A stretch of 64,000 nucleotides of DNA from Ancylostoma caninum (Eukaryota > Nematoda > Chromadorea > Rhabditida > Ancylostomatidae): the NCBI GenBank assembly GCA_037903475.1, contig JBAJFG010000487.1, positions 1,612,001-1,676,000 of the forward strand, written 5' to 3'. The notes beneath the pieces are model-generated. The model was not told the origin of the DNA, made no database searches, and saw only the letters and a list, made by a program, of their open reading frames with translations. Every line of letters starts with the position of its first letter. The stretch's first letter is position 1. This document shows positions 12,577 to 27,300 of the stretch, in pieces. The position numbers were made by a program, and so were the translations under genes.

Positions 12577-12612
12577 ACTTAGGCTTAGCTTAGGACTAGG
12601 CTTAGGCTAGTG
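12577..12612. repeat. Degenerate interstitial telomere-like repeats
   Basis: About five imperfect copies of TTAGGC, the nematode telomere unit, occur in a row (CTTAGGCTTAGCTTAGG and so on). Similar short blocks on the other strand lie at about 37680-37697 and 60480-60500. Each has only a few copies, so chance or repeat-borne origin remains possible. Confidence 0.45.
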
Positions 12613-13247
12613 CTTTGGTTTACGCTTACAAGGTGAAGCGTATGACCTTGTACAGGCTGCCTTCCCCCCTCCCCCCCCCCCCCAACTCCCTTTTCGCCCC
12701 GGAATTTAGCTAGAAAAATGGAAAAAAATGAGGAAAATTAGATAGGAGATGTGAGCCTTTAACACTTCAAAATGGCTGCGAAATCAATGCGAGCATCTTT
12801 TCTTACGGAAAAAATTGCTTTGAGAAGCCATTCTGCTCCTGCGATGTCTTCTGATTGTGAATGGTTGTTTTCCAACAACAATTATCAATGATTTTAGTAA
12901 GAGAATACTGGAAAACTTGTGGAATTATTGGGTCGCTTGATAAGTTCTGGGACGCTTAAAGCATAGCTGTCACAACTTAATTATTGTTCTTCGTGACCGC
13001 CCTTGGGTCGCTTTTCTTGCTGAATTTCTCTGTTTCTAGTCCTCAATGGGACACTATGACAATACTAAGGTTGAATGTTAAAAAGTAAGAATAATAGGAG
13101 CTTCAAAATGCACTATAAGAGTTGCACAGACTCAACCCCTCTATGTCAACAGTAAATGCACGAAGGACAGATTTTCAAAAACCGTCAGCACCTAGTGCAA
13201 TCGTCCGCATTCACGAACTAACCGCGGCTAAGCAGTGCACTTTCAAA

Positions 13248-13878
13248 AGCGTTATTTATAGTGCGTCGGAATCCGATCCCGTCGGATAACAAATGGTACG
13301 TATCGATCCTCGTCGGAATCCGACGCATCGGAGTCCGACGACGACACCTGTTTTTACTCCATCGGAACGATTTGCCTTCGAATCGTCGTCGGAGTCCGAC
13401 GTCGCATCGGATCCACTAGTGGCTCCGATGCGACGTCGGACTCCGATGCATCAATCGATAGGACCTCGTGGGGCGAATTTTCTCAGCTGTTTTCACCCCA
13501 TTTTCATTATTTTCTTTTGTTTTTTCTTTCGTGTCACTAACTATCATTTACTCTCCAAATAGATAGTCCTAAAACCTATCGTATACTTCTTTACATCACC
13601 TCCATGTTGTAGTAATTGCATAATTGGAAGAGTTTGATAATGATATGAGAATTTGCAAAGGCTGAGAACTCCAAAAACCAAAGAAAAAAGTCAGAAACCG
13701 ATAAATACAGCTTGATTTGCAAAGAAAACATGCGAAATTCATGGATGGAAACAGCTGATCCGAAATCGTGTGCTTGCGGACTATAAACAAAGCCACGACG
13801 CGCCGTTCCGATTCCGTATCCGACCGTCGCAGCCCGCATCCGATGCGAATCGGACTCCGACGCACTATAAATAACGCT
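13248..13878. mobile_element. MITE with TTTATAGTGCGTCGG ends
   Basis: This 631-bp element begins AGCGTTATTTATAGTGCGTC and ends with its complement. AAA flanks both sides, a possible 3-bp target duplication. The interior has dense palindromes on GTCGGAGTCCGAC; one perfect stem of about 21 bp is centred near 13420. Shorter relatives lie at about 18458-18595 and 28506-28640. No transposase is visible. Confidence 0.7.
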
Positions 13879-14525
13879 AAAGAAGGTTGGATCACTACGA
13901 AGGACAGCGAACCATTCTAAACTCTAACTGGAATCCGGAAGAGAACTGAACGAATTCATGCAAAGATCATTAGACAAGTGCATTTGTCTACACATGACCA
14001 TCAAAACACACAAGTAATCCTAAACGATGAAAATTGTATTAGAATATTCATTCAGAAGAATATGTAGCTTGTCTAATACAATTACTCATCCGCATACGAG
14101 GGGCCCGTTTTGCGTTGCAGACGAGCATCCCAAAAAGACATAGTAGAGAAACAAATTCGTCTGCACAAACCTGTTTTGTTGATTGAAAAAGCTTTGCGAA
14201 GAGTGTGCATATTCAAAACGTCACGTGACATCAAACAAAATTTCGTTCAGAGCTGTTCCACAAAAGGATACTTTTCTATTTTTGTTCCTGTTACAAATCA
14301 CACTGTCAATATGAATGACAGAGGACGAATGAAACAGTAATTAAGTAAATGGGGTAACTCCTTCTGCTTTCAGTGACTTCAAATCAAGAGTGTATGACTG
14401 TAGAGTCTACAGAGATTTTATTCTGCACGCAGACGTCCGTGTTGCTAAAACTTGAAATGTAAAAGAGAACTTCTGGCGCAAACGTCATCTGCCAGGATCT
14501 CGACAGCCATGTGGAATACGAATGT

Positions 14526-15001
14526 AAAGTCCTTACGCGCAATCGCCGGAAAAATTTCGAGCGCGCCCAGCATGCGATGCGTGCGCGGCGCGGCCCTCTT
14601 GTGGCAGCGGTCCCCAGTCGTTCGTCCGATTCTTGGCCCAGGTGAGTGTTTTCTTTCATTTTTTCTTTAACTGAAGTTTATCTGGAGCTGTGAGGCCTGT
14701 GGCTGACCGATGTCTACCGGATGACCCCGCATACCTCATATTTTGCACGTTTTCCCCACGCATGCCCCAAATGCTTGTTTTTATTGTTTTTATGAGGCAC
14801 GCGGGGCTGTCCGGTCGACAGCGGTCAGCCACAGGCCTCACACCTTCAGATAAAGGTCAATCAAGGGAAAAAATGAAGGAAAAACACTCACCTGGGCCAA
14901 AAATCTGACGAACGACGGTGGACCGCTGCCACAAGAGGGCCGCGCCGCGTCCCGTGCTGGGCGCGCTCGAAAATTTTCCGTCGATTGCGCGTAAGGACTT
15001 T
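14526..15001. mobile_element. Large fold-back element
   Basis: The sequence from AAAGTCCTTACGCGCAATCG at 14526 returns as its complement ending at 15001, with further matching blocks inward (GGGCCGCGCC-type, TTGGCCCAGGTGAGTG, GTGAGGCCTGTGGCTGACCG). The arms exceed 200 bp and surround a short AT-rich loop near 14765. Each arm contains a CAGGTGAGTG splice-donor-like sequence in mirror orientation. Copies with arms like these extrude or transcribe into very long hairpins. No coding potential is supported. Confidence 0.65.
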
Positions 15002-18000
15002 AGCAACGCTTCCACGCAATGACGCCGTTTTTGCACGGTCACGGAAGTGAAGAATAACGCAGGAACCTGCTGCATTACATAGGGGCAATTTCTATCAGAT
15101 GTGCGTCCAACGCATGGATCCGTTCCAAAAGGATTTAGCATGACGACTGGTCAATGCGTCTGTACGCCACAATTAAGAATCCTTTGCGACCGCCACGACT
15201 CAGACGACTGTGCCTCACCCGCATACGTCTGGTTTCGGTAAGCGTCGATAAAGCTGATGAAATTGCGGACTTGAGGGCGAACAGCAGCGCCGCGCACTTG
15301 GAGTCGCTACTTTGCGGGCTCGAGCGTATTCAGAGACGAGCTTCACAGTACGAGCGGGAGCGGCACATCTATCTCTGAGCAAGAATGCTCCTGCTCTAAA
15401 CTCTCTTGCTGCCTTCAAAAGATTTACCAGTACCAGTATAACTACCTATTAACAAATGAATGGTGCAGTTTTAGCTCGTTATTACAGCATGTGATGAAAT
15501 GTTCACACTAATCTCTACTGGTATGTATTGATTACAATTCTTTTTAACGTCTGTCTTAAACAGCATAATAAATGTATGTAATGATAAGAAAAGCAGGCAT
15601 GAAAGTTTGTGTGATAGCCTAGTTTCGCTTGGTTATGGGTTCATTAATCCTAGCCCTGGCTGCTAATACAACAGTGTAATCGGCAGTTCAGTTAGAAATC
15701 GCACTAAAAAATACAAGAAGAATAATATGATTGAAGTCGTAGTTCAAGGTCGTTGAGATTGAGGATAACTTCTACTTTTACTACCTTGAGGTCTAAAGAA
15801 TAGGACCATAAGAATTTACATAATTTCCATTGCACAACGTACAGATATCTGTATAGATAGTTGCTTAGCACTAGAAGAAGTCACACTGAAATTTGAGTAT
15901 TGAGTATGTGGCAGAGAGCGAGAGGACGTTCATGGTTTAACGCTGCACAGAGATGCAGGGTAGCGCGCCGCAGTGAAGGCCATTACACTTGGAGTTATCT
16001 ATACACAGCTGCACACAGATAGTCCAAGGTAGTAAGGCCGCATCACATCTACTGAGTTATTCAGTTATCTATGTATTTAATATATCAAAGAGGTGTGCCA
16101 TAATCGACAGACAAAAAAACAGGAAAACCGGACAAACCACCTGTACGGAAAAAAATAAAATTAACAAAAAAACAGACGAAGGAACCTACATAGCAATAGG
16201 GGTACAATCTATAAGAATCTCTAGGCATCCATAAGTACTTGAAAAGAGAAAACTATCATGACGTATTAGTATTCCTAGTAAGTGGAAAATACATGCTAGA
16301 ATAAGGACCTAGGCTAAAGACAGTTCACAACAAAAGGAACTCCATTCGGGCTTTTAATTTGCTTTCCTGTTATTAGCAGCCCAATGTCAGTTGTACTTGC
16401 TAAATCGAAACCCAAATGGTCTACAGAGACTGGACAAATGCACATCTAGCACAGTTGATCCATTTAAACAGGTAATTTTTCTCTTTTTCAAGTTGTTCCG
16501 TCCCTCAGGTGCATGCACGTATGACTAAAAATCAAGCACAGAAGGTAAAGTTTGATTTGCAGCAGAGTCTGAGTTGCAGAAAAAAAATCTCAAGCAGCTC
16601 GGTCCACAATCTACAGATGAAGCAGCGAGAGCACCACTACATAGCACAACTACTGCTGGAATGAAAACAGCGAAGTTTACGAGCTCTGCTGCGACATCAG
16701 ATCGATTTCGAAATCCGAAATAGGGTTACTAGCATTGCACATCATCGTCAGCTGCAGTGCGGTTGTCCAGAGACGCTGTTGAGACTTCAAGATGCCAGGC
16801 AATATTGATAAGGTTAGTCTTGCATGTCTACACTTTTTCTGTTGTGAAAATCTCTCTTCTTGAAGCAAATTCGATCATACGGCTATACTATATCTGAAAG
16901 CACGCCAAAGAAGCAGAATGTTTACTAGTAGAGTTGAAAAACGTGGAAAGTAGGGTGAAGCACCACTCCAAAATCCTACGTTTACCTACGCAAACAATCT
17001 GGAGAAGCAGAGTCACAGTGTTTACATAAAGAACATTTCGCTTAGTGGAGAATCAAACAAAATGAAGGCGAAAGGATGAAAGAGACAGAGTTTTGAGAGT
17101 GAACCATCAGCAAGAGGTGCTAGGAAATGGAGAGTGTGGCTATAGGATGCTGTTGTTTCAGGAAAATTTCATATTGTGGTGTCAGGGGAATTGTGAAAGG
17201 CTTGTTGGTTAGTTTTCTTTCGCGCAATAGGAAACAAAGAATGAACAACAATAACCAAAAAGGGCAAGTCCTGGTGGGGGTAGTACACATTCTGCGAGGT
17301 AGCCAATACAGCTTGGATATTTTCTAACCTTTCTAACGTTGCAGTAGCGAGTAAGACCTGCAGATATACAGGTTTCCAATGAATTACCAGTAAATCCTAT
17401 GTGAAAGTTCGAAAAGTGGATAAACATAGCAAAAAGGGCTGTAAAATTTGTGGAAGAGCACACCAATTAACAAGAGAAGTTCTGTCGAACGTGTTCATAC
17501 ATGTCATTCGAGTACATACCTGTTAAATTGTGTCAGTACAGTTGTTGTTGACTAAATTAACACGATGCCACACGTCTTAACACGTCTGACGCGCGCAGCA
17601 AGCACCTCGATCATTTTGACCTCTCCAAAAGGGCCTCTATAGGACTGATTTGCGTCTTTTGCGTCCAGTACCTGCACTACCCACCACATCGGTACTACCG
17701 CACCCCTGTACTACTTGAGCAAGAAGTCCTGAAGAGCTTCAGCCCGTGCTGCACACAAGTTGTTCATCAACGCCGCTCTGTGTAAGCAAAGGACGGCGCG
17801 AACCCTCACGACGCGACGCGGCTGTGTGACGCGGCTGTGTGGCGGTGACGCGGCTGTGCGACTCGGCTGTGGCAGGCGGAGCGAACACGGCCGCCATGGC
17901 CGCCACCACATGCCCTCCCCAGTATGCCACGTACCCGTCGTCACTGTACTTTCAGGGATTTCATTTTTCCATATTTATCCAGAAAATCCTTATCCTTACC

Positions 18001-18457
18001 CTGGATGGAACCCTTCCCTTCTGGGATTTGCGCTGCAATGTCCCCGGAGTTCCTGAAATCGTCGCGTTTTCTAACACCTTTGAGGTCTTCTTAGTAGGCG
18101 GCAGTGCCTTGAATTCCGAATCGCGCGCTCCATAAGCCCTATGTTTGGGCTTCTGTGAGCAAGTAACCCAGCATACCTTCCAATTCTACGCATATATGAC
18201 GCTGCTAACTAATTTGTCTGAGTAAAAATGCGAAGTAGTGAATGAGTGGCACAATCCGAACAGTTCGAGTTATGCCATTATTTCATTTTCACTATTTCCT
18301 GCCCCGAACGGTCCGGATTGTGGCCATTTATACTCTACTTTGCATTTTTACTAGGACAAATTAGTTGGCAGCGTCATATATGTTCCTGTAGGATGAACCG
18401 TACCGATTTTCGCAGCGCTTACCTTCCCTCCATACTGCAGTGACCAGATCATTTGTA
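15002..18457. other. Intergenic, no recognised gene
   Basis: Mostly AT-rich unique-looking DNA. A GC-rich patch at about 17810-17890 contains imperfect tandem GACGCGGCTGTG units and gives open frames on both strands. Those frames are a composition effect rather than evidence for a gene. Confidence 0.4.
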
Positions 18458-18595
18458 AAGCTGCATTTATAGTGCTTCGGAGTTGGATCCGGTCGGATAA
18501 CAAACTATGGATACATATCGATCCTCGTTGGAGGAGGATCGGTACGCATCTTTCGTTTTCCGACTGGACCCGGCTCCGATCAACTATAACTACAA
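18458..18595. mobile_element. Short MITE, TTTATAGTGC family
   Basis: It begins GCATTTATAGTGCTTCGGAG and ends in the complementary ACTATAA motif. Between these are CGGTCGGATAACAAA and GATCCTCGTTGG segments shared with the 13248 and 28506 copies. It is about 140 bp long, non-coding and degenerate. Confidence 0.5.
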
Positions 18596-20564
18596 CTTAA
18601 GCGTTCTACAGGTGGCTGGAGATGGTGGACAGAACACAGGTGTACTCATGCATGCCCACCTGTTGTATAGAACGATCATCATAATTATTCTAGCAGTGAC
18701 GCTTTCCCCATAGGTCTTGACCTAAGCCAATTTTGTACTATTTTTGTTTGTCCCTATTCTTACTTATGGCTCACCCATCCATTCAAGACTCCGGTTTATG
18801 GCTATGTGTGCCGGTTACTGGTTTGGGTTCATAGTTTCCGGTCCCTATGCTTTATAATGAACTTTGGAAAAGCATGATACGCAAACTATAGTAGCGGTGC
18901 CAAGGTAGGGTAAGCGCTGCGGAAGTGGGTGCGATTCATCCCACAAGACCATGTTTGTCTCAGTAGTTGTATGCTCATACGAAAAAGTATCCGTTCAAAC
19001 AGCCTTAGATAAGTGAGGCTGGATTAGTAACTCTCCCACTTCTTTGATAAAGCCTTCCATTCAGTTGTTATGTGAATTCATGTTCACGTTGTTTCTCTTG
19101 TATTCTTGAATTTTGCTGCTGAATCAGGTTGTCAGGTTAACCTCAAAAACTCACTACTAGATTGTCGTAGCTCCTCTTCCAGCTTAGAGTTTTTTCAAAG
19201 ATTTAGGATTGTCTAGAATCTAGGGACTCTTTCTCTTTGAATCTAGGGTTGTTACAGATCTTTCCCTGGCCAATACAATAGGATAGAGCTTTTTTAATCT
19301 TTCGCTCAAGTTGTTTCTCCACTTTAGCGTATGCTACATTCCTTTCAGCGTTTTTGTCACTTTTGTGACATGCATTCTGTGCAGAATTGTGTGATATGGC
19401 AGGGGGTGACCTGTTCCAGATTATGTCCAAGTCAAAAGCAGTGTATCCACTGCACCTCTGTGAAAAACTGGCAACAGGTCCATTGAAAGGGCTATGCTTG
19501 CTCAGCCGCTTAGCCGAACGTCCTTGACATGTTCCTCGGCTACAATGACATCACACGTAAATGCCCGTTTAATATGGATTTGCCTTCGCTTTTGAGCGCA
19601 TTAGTGATTGTGTAATGTTATAGAGTTCGTCCATCTAATGTCCATTTACTGATATCATTAGCTCAGGTTGTGTAAGGTTGCCTCTTCTACTTCTCACAGG
19701 AAGGCTAAAACTTGATGATTTTAGAGCATGAAACGCCTGCGACATTTACACATCTATTTGAATAGAATGAACAGTGAAAGACCAAAAACCTTGATAATTG
19801 TTACTAAAATGCCTATGTTTCTGTACATCTGTTCGCATAGAAACAAGTTCAATCAAAAATTTTGCGCATAACCAGGCTTTGCACCAGCCTCTTCCAGTGT
19901 TGCGATTAACTTTTTTGCAACAGATTTTCTCCTTCAGATCAATAGGCTCACTGTCTCTCATGTTTTGATAGCGACTTAAGAGAAAGCCTCTCAAAATGTG
20001 CATCCAAAAATAATGTTGCTGATTTCCGTTAATGCTGAAAATTAAATGGTTTGTTGATGTCATAGATGTAGAAGTAGATACAATAAAGAGTGCATGCATG
20101 ATTATTATGATCTGCACGATTGCACTTGAAAAGTACAGAGAAATGTCCACGTTTATGATGTTATAACAAGATCTGTCTCCATTTTGAACATCATACGCAT
20201 TAGGGCGCGTTTTGTACGTTTTGCTGCTTCCATTGAACATTTTTCAACTAATTTTAGACGTTCACGCTTTTGAAATCCTATGGTTTTTTACAGCCTCACT
20301 AGAACAGGGAAAAAAGCTTGGAGCAGATGTCTCATTGCGTTTGTTTATTTTTCCAGAATAGTTGATATTAGCACGGCTTTCACGAAACAGGAACTTTGAA
20401 CTCCTCGCCAAGTTTACATGTGGACTGAAATATGAATTTTTTAAAATCCTTTCTTTTCTGTATTTCTAGTGTTCGTTTCTGTTTCAGGGGCGATTTTTCG
20501 AAGTGAACTTGTATTGTCATTGTGTCATTCCTTTCCTATCAATTTGATCAGTATTTTCCAGAAA
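18596..20564. other. dlc-1 upstream region with an unexplained 164-codon frame
   Basis: This is AT-rich sequence upstream of dlc-1. A minus-strand frame (20240-19746, 164 codons) is the longest uninterrupted frame in the gene-poor zone. It has no recognised domain and odd composition (many Ile, Ser, Asn and His), so I do not call it a gene. Promoter elements for dlc-1 are not distinguishable by eye. Confidence 0.3.
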
Positions 20565-21560
<996 letters not shown>

Positions 21561-24341
21561 TACAGTTTTGAGAGTCTCCTATTCAAATCGCCTGTTTGTG
21601 TGAATAATTATTTTGCATTGTAATAATGAGTTTGTTTGGTTTTTTTTTTCTTTGCTGATGAAGTGAAGGTACAAATCGATTTATCACATGGCAGTGGCGT
21701 TTACACGATTACAAATACAGCTCAGGATATTTCCCTAGTTTTCTATGTTTGAGTTTCGTTAACGAACTGTGGCTAGAAAGGTCGTCATCAATCAGGTTTC
21801 TGGCAAGTTCCCACTTAAGCATCACAAAGAAGTTGCAAGCAAACACTTGGAACACTTTCCACGTTCGTTCTAAAATGTCTCTGCAAACCGGCGTTCTATA
21901 ATGACATTGATGGAAGGAGGATGGCGCAGATCCTGATGGTGTATGTGGTTTTGCACCTGACTGGTAATCATTGCTGGAAGTGGGATACGACTGATGAAAG
22001 GCGATCGTCACCCGTCTAAAAACAGTTTGAACAATGAGGATCTGTGTTTGATCGCATCCGCTTATATCCCCCTCGTGGCCATTAGACCTGCAAATGGGCA
22101 ATCTGCAGGCCGACTTTAGCGCACCCGTACGAAGCCTGAGATATGGTCGTTTTCCTTCTCACTTCTTCCTACCGCTGCATTAGTCGTGTCGACGTTCTTC
22201 TCGTATAAAACCCAGCCTTATATATCATCGACAAACAACTTCAAAGCCATGCTGTTACTTGACGGCCATTCAAATGCTGGGAAAATATGCAAGAATTTGT
22301 GTAATAGACCTAGGCAGGACACAAACCTCCAGAAACTCCGATTACTTAGCCAAAGGGATGAAACCTTGAACTTGAGGGGCTGATCAGGAAGACGGTAAGC
22401 TAGGCACCCATCCTCCCAACTTGTCAGCTTATCGCATAAGCCTTGTGTCGTCTACTGCCACAGTTAGCTTTTTCTGCAGTTGATCCCTTGGCAGAAATAT
22501 TGGTGGAATGAGACGATACGGTGCTGATTTATGGTTGTTGCATAACTCAGGGAGAGCGTCTGCGACTTTGCCTACAATTACGGCTGCCGTATGTCGGCCG
22601 GCTGATCAACTGATCTGTCGATGGGAGGGAGTCGCAGGATGTGTCTGGTGGGAGATTTTACCAAGCGACAGTAGGAAAATATTAAAATAGAAGGAATCAC
22701 ACCATATATACGCTAGAACTTATACAGGAAAATGTGAAAATTGGTTCAAAACAGCTGATCAGCGGCCGATATATGTATAGTCAGTCCTCGAAAAGACGGA
22801 TTCCGTTACTACAGAGACGGAATGGGACCTGTACGATCTCTGCGGAGAAAGCATGCTCCAAGTGAGTCTAGTAGGTCCCGCTGCGATTCTGCTGCCGTGA
22901 GTACACAGAACCGAGCGCTCAATACGTCTATCTTTTTGACGAGAACTGTACTCTTTTCCAAACGCTGCAATAGTTGAGTATGTAACCGTGCGGACAACTT
23001 GCTTTTCTCTGTCCTCTTCAATTGTGCACAATTCCCCGCGCTGTCTTTCTCTCTGGTATCTTCCCACCTATCGTGCAAAAAAGTGGATTCTCATATCCAA
23101 ATTATACATTTCTGAAGGCTGCACGACTACACCACTAGAAATTACCCTTCTAATTTAGTCACCATTGCTTTCCACTCTCAGTAAGGTGGTTCTCAGCAAA
23201 TTTGTTTGCTGGAAATTCCCGCTGCAAAAGGTCATGGTCGACGTTAAGATTCATGGGGAATCGTTCGTTATAGCGCAAAGTACTATGGGGAATAAACATT
23301 AGTTGCAGCGGACATATTTTTAAACATTAGTTGCAGCGGATATATTTAGTGGCTATTAGTGTAATGAAGGATAATATCCAATCTGCGTCAGCCTTCCAAG
23401 TACTATTCCTATGAATCCGTTTAAAAATCCTACGCAACAATTGCATGTCTGCTATGGAATTGCTATCAGTTTACGTAGAAGAATAGTGCAAGGAATTTCT
23501 ATCATATTATTGCACTATTTGATTACAACTTCTAATGGTACAGCAGCACCTATTTTTAACATAAGATGAATTGACGCTAGTGCTCCTATTCACTGAATAG
23601 AGATAATTCCTAGCTTTTTTTTTGTTGCTAGTCCTTCTCTTCTGTCTCCAAGCAGAGCCCACTCCCAGGGCTGTTTCATGCCCAACAAGCGAAAAAGAAG
23701 GATTATCCCTACTTCAACGTTATCAAATTTGTATACAATCAGGAGTAGAAGCACTACAAGGCAAGCTGCTGATAAATCCACGTCTCTCCAACTCCGCTAA
23801 ATAGAGCATACCTCATAAGTTACGTAGTTTCTCACAGCTCCATCCCTAGCAATTCTTGCACTGCACAATTACAACCTTCACTTCCTCGCAACATAGCTTC
23901 GGAACAACCTTCCCAGTTCTGTTCAATATGAGCCAACTGACTTTAATTTTGGTGAAATTCATTTCCTGCGCGGTCCACGCCCAACACAAACCCTCTGGCG
24001 CAGGAAACACCACTATCATAACCACTCACTTCAACGCCTCAACCGATAAAATTGACTACGTGGTTTCGTCATCAGCCCTACAAACTTGATCTGTTTTTAT
24101 TAAATAACTAGTCTTGTAGAACATACACAATGCTGACGAGACGATATGATAATAAATACAGCCATGAATGCGATGCATAACAAACTTGGGCCTTCGGATT
24201 AAATAAAACTTATGACGAAGAGGTGGGATGTAAGAATAGTGAAAGAAACATGACGACCACACAATCGCGTTCAACCATGGGGAAACTCGGCGAACCGTAG
24301 CATTATAGATCGACGAATAATACAGACATGAAATCATTCAG
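21561..24341. other. Convergent intergenic region between dlc-1 and nono-1
   Basis: It holds the 3' UTRs of both genes, which run toward each other. A minus-strand frame at 22101-21709 (130 codons) and overlapping frames at 22759-23078 show no domain that I recognise and no splice partners. A probable nono-1 polyadenylation signal (AATAAA on the minus strand) lies at 24101-24096. Confidence 0.4.
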
Positions 24342-27300
24342 TTAACGACGCATTCTCTTTTCTGGTGGGTAGTCTCCTGGGCCTCCGGGGCCTCCAACAA
24401 ACTGTGACATCGGTCCTGGTCCACCTGGTCCACCAAAGGAGTTAGGTCCACCCGATGCAGGGCCTACAAATGTATAATTAGGAATAATTGACAATTACGC
24501 ACGCAACAAATGAGCCCACGTTGTTGTCCGGATGGTTCATTTTTGAAAATCTGTAGAAGACGTTGAACTCCCTCCAACATGTTGTTTGCGGCTGGTCGCT
24601 GACCACCTTGTGCTAGAAAAACAATATTATAGAGAACATCCAGAACATTTCTTGAAGTTGACGCACCTCCACCAGGTCCACCCTGACCACCGGGTCCTCC
24701 TGGGCCCATGCCGCCAGGCCCTCCTGGTCCCCCTTGCGGTTGCATTTGACTAGGTGGCGCTTGCTGGTACTGTTGTGGCTGGTAATGACCACCCATGGGT
24801 GGCCCACCCATTGGTGGTCCTCCCATAGGGCCTCCCATTGGAGCACCTCCCATTGGTCCTCCCTGCACAGATTGACCAAATGGTCCTAAACGAACGTTTG
24901 AGTTCTTTTTTCTTGGTGAAATGAATATTCAACAAGCACCATTAGCACCTACCTGGCTGACCGAACGGTTGCATTGGACCTCCCATACCCATGCTTGGCC
25001 CACCAGGTCCGCCTGGGCCGGGTGGTCCTCCTTGACCAGCTGCAGCCCTCATACTGAGTCGCTCACGACGAGCAGCCTCAAGCCTCTCAAGTTCCTGCTG
25101 ACGACGCTGTAGATCTAAAAATACAAAAGATATAAGCAGAACGCATTTTACGGCTAATCCTGCTATCGGCATAATCAGCTTCGTTTGACAGCGAAACAAA
25201 TATTGTCGTTCTAAACTTCTTTACCACAGCAAATCTTAAAAATAAGCATGAATAGGTACTCCTGGTAAATGCAAAGGATTTCGTCCAAGAAACGACTAAT
25301 CCTCAACAACAACAACACCTGCTAAGGATTTTTGAGGCCTCGGTAAGTCGATATTAACCCCACATTCAGTAGGATACAAATCGCTGTAAATGTTCGTGAG
25401 ATGCCTTAGCAAACGTGTCGAACAGTGTAAGATGTAGTATATGTAGTACATGACAATAACCAAACTAAACGAAGACCACTGTATAGGAAATTTCTCCGTT
25501 CCTAGCGCTTATCCTGTCGAACATTTTGTTTTGTTATGTGAATGGCAAGGCTTAACCCCAACGAGAACTGAATTAGAATGATAAAAATGGGAAATATTCT
25601 GTTAAAACAAACTGAAGATGAAGAACATGACTGCACTTCATGCTTTACCATTTCGGAAGTAATAATGAAGAACACAAACCGGCAGGCAGTAAACACGTAT
25701 TACCACGGTATTCAGCTTCGAACACTTGTCTGTGAATCTAACAGAAGTTATAGAGCAAGTGAAACTAAAGAAGCGGGGAATTGTTTAAAGAAGACAAGTT
25801 TCACGAATAAAGTGATAGCAGTGGGGATATAAGTGTCCGTTAAAGTGTAAGCCCGACATTAACACCAGTAAAGTAAAGGTGCCATGCTTGAACGATGACT
25901 TTGCATACTGCTGTTGAAGTGTACAGTTCCGTCTTCAAATACGTTTGAATATTGGCGGATTACTGTTAAACGTCTCATGATCTCTAATCACAAGTGATCT
26001 CTGGCACCAAAACCTTCATGCCTTTAACCACATTTTCAGGCTTCTTTCCTGAGGTACAACCCCTCTGATAGGTTAATGTGGATGCTACAGGATTTAATAA
26101 AAAAATTTTTCAATGGAGTCCCATAAAATTCCTGCATTTTTCAATGATGATGAGAAATAGTTAGTCTTGTAAGAAGACAAATACCTGGGTTTTTCAGCTA
26201 AAGAAACGTTTAAATTACGAACTGATTACGGAAGAAACTTAAACTGACTGACCCTCACGAAGCATTTGAGCCTGATAGTCCTGATAAGCTAATTCCATAT
26301 CGGATTCGAGACGGCGACGTGCCTCCTTCAACTCCTCCTCCAACTGCGCTCTACGTTGTCTTTCCATAGCGTACAGCTCCTTCCACTTCATACCATATAC
26401 AAATTCGAAAGTGTTCTGCGAAGGGAAACGGGGGCCGAGTTCACGCTCCCTGGATAAGTCCGGTTATATGTCCAGTCTACCTAACACCTGCACATCTCAA
26501 AGCACAAGCCCTCAGATAGTCCACTACAAATGTTCGAGAGTAATGTGCAGGCGCTGATCCGTTACAGATACAACGAAAATAGACACAAAAAAGACCCCAA
26601 CAGAATTCCGTCTTAATTTAGAGTGTTCAGAACTGTTGCATAACAGCTTAGTGTCGTTCAGTTAGTATCCGGTCAATCTTGTAACAATCTGCAAGAAACA
26701 ACATATCACCATACCTGATAAAGGTAAGTTCGTAATTGTAGAGTCGAGTCTGAACCAGGCTTCTCACAATCAATCAGCATGAATTTACAAATAAGAAGAA
26801 AAGAACTCTAAATACGAACAGGAAACTACTCAAAGCAGACAGCCCTTGCTGGTTCCGTCTCAATAGCAAGCGCTTTCTCAGTTTCCTTATAAGGGGGCGC
26901 AGGTATATCTTCAGTGGGCTTCAAAAACATCTACTTATGTGAGGATGATTCTTACATTTCCCAAACCGTTACTATGTTACTTTCAGTCAACTTGTAGCCC
27001 AGTACGTGCGCCATTTTTTTTTGTTAAACACCTTCATGTTGGGGTTAGAATAGCCCGACAAAGAAATAATATCAACCCAATGACAACCGTATGCTTCCTT
27101 GGCAAGTGGGGATTCACATAATCTGTCACTCAACTGCATTAAATTTGTGAATAATAACCTTTTAAAGTCCAATAACCAATAATAGCGCACAATTAATAAT
27201 AAGAACCCCGTTTTCTATCATTACCAGTGCAGGACTGAAACAGTCGAATGCAAAATGAGAAATGAGTTCAAGGAACTATACTACCAACAGAGTAGCAACT

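Larger units (their letters stand above)
9676..13247. other. Intergenic repeats, no recognised gene
   Basis: Contents: a hairpin-forming CCAGCTGGTCTGCCGC motif (listed separately), a palindrome at about 11590-11625 (GTCCAGCCCTTCG and its complement, with CACGAAGGGCTG nearby), telomere-like TTAGGC motifs near 12580, and a poly-C run at about 12665-12684. Overlapping frames on both strands at 10985-11350 lack recognisable homology and probably belong to an old repeat. Confidence 0.4.

Noticed and set aside
19746..20240. Minus-strand frame of 164 codons
   Set aside because: It is the longest frame in the gene-poor zone, but composition and lack of any domain or family match do not support a gene.
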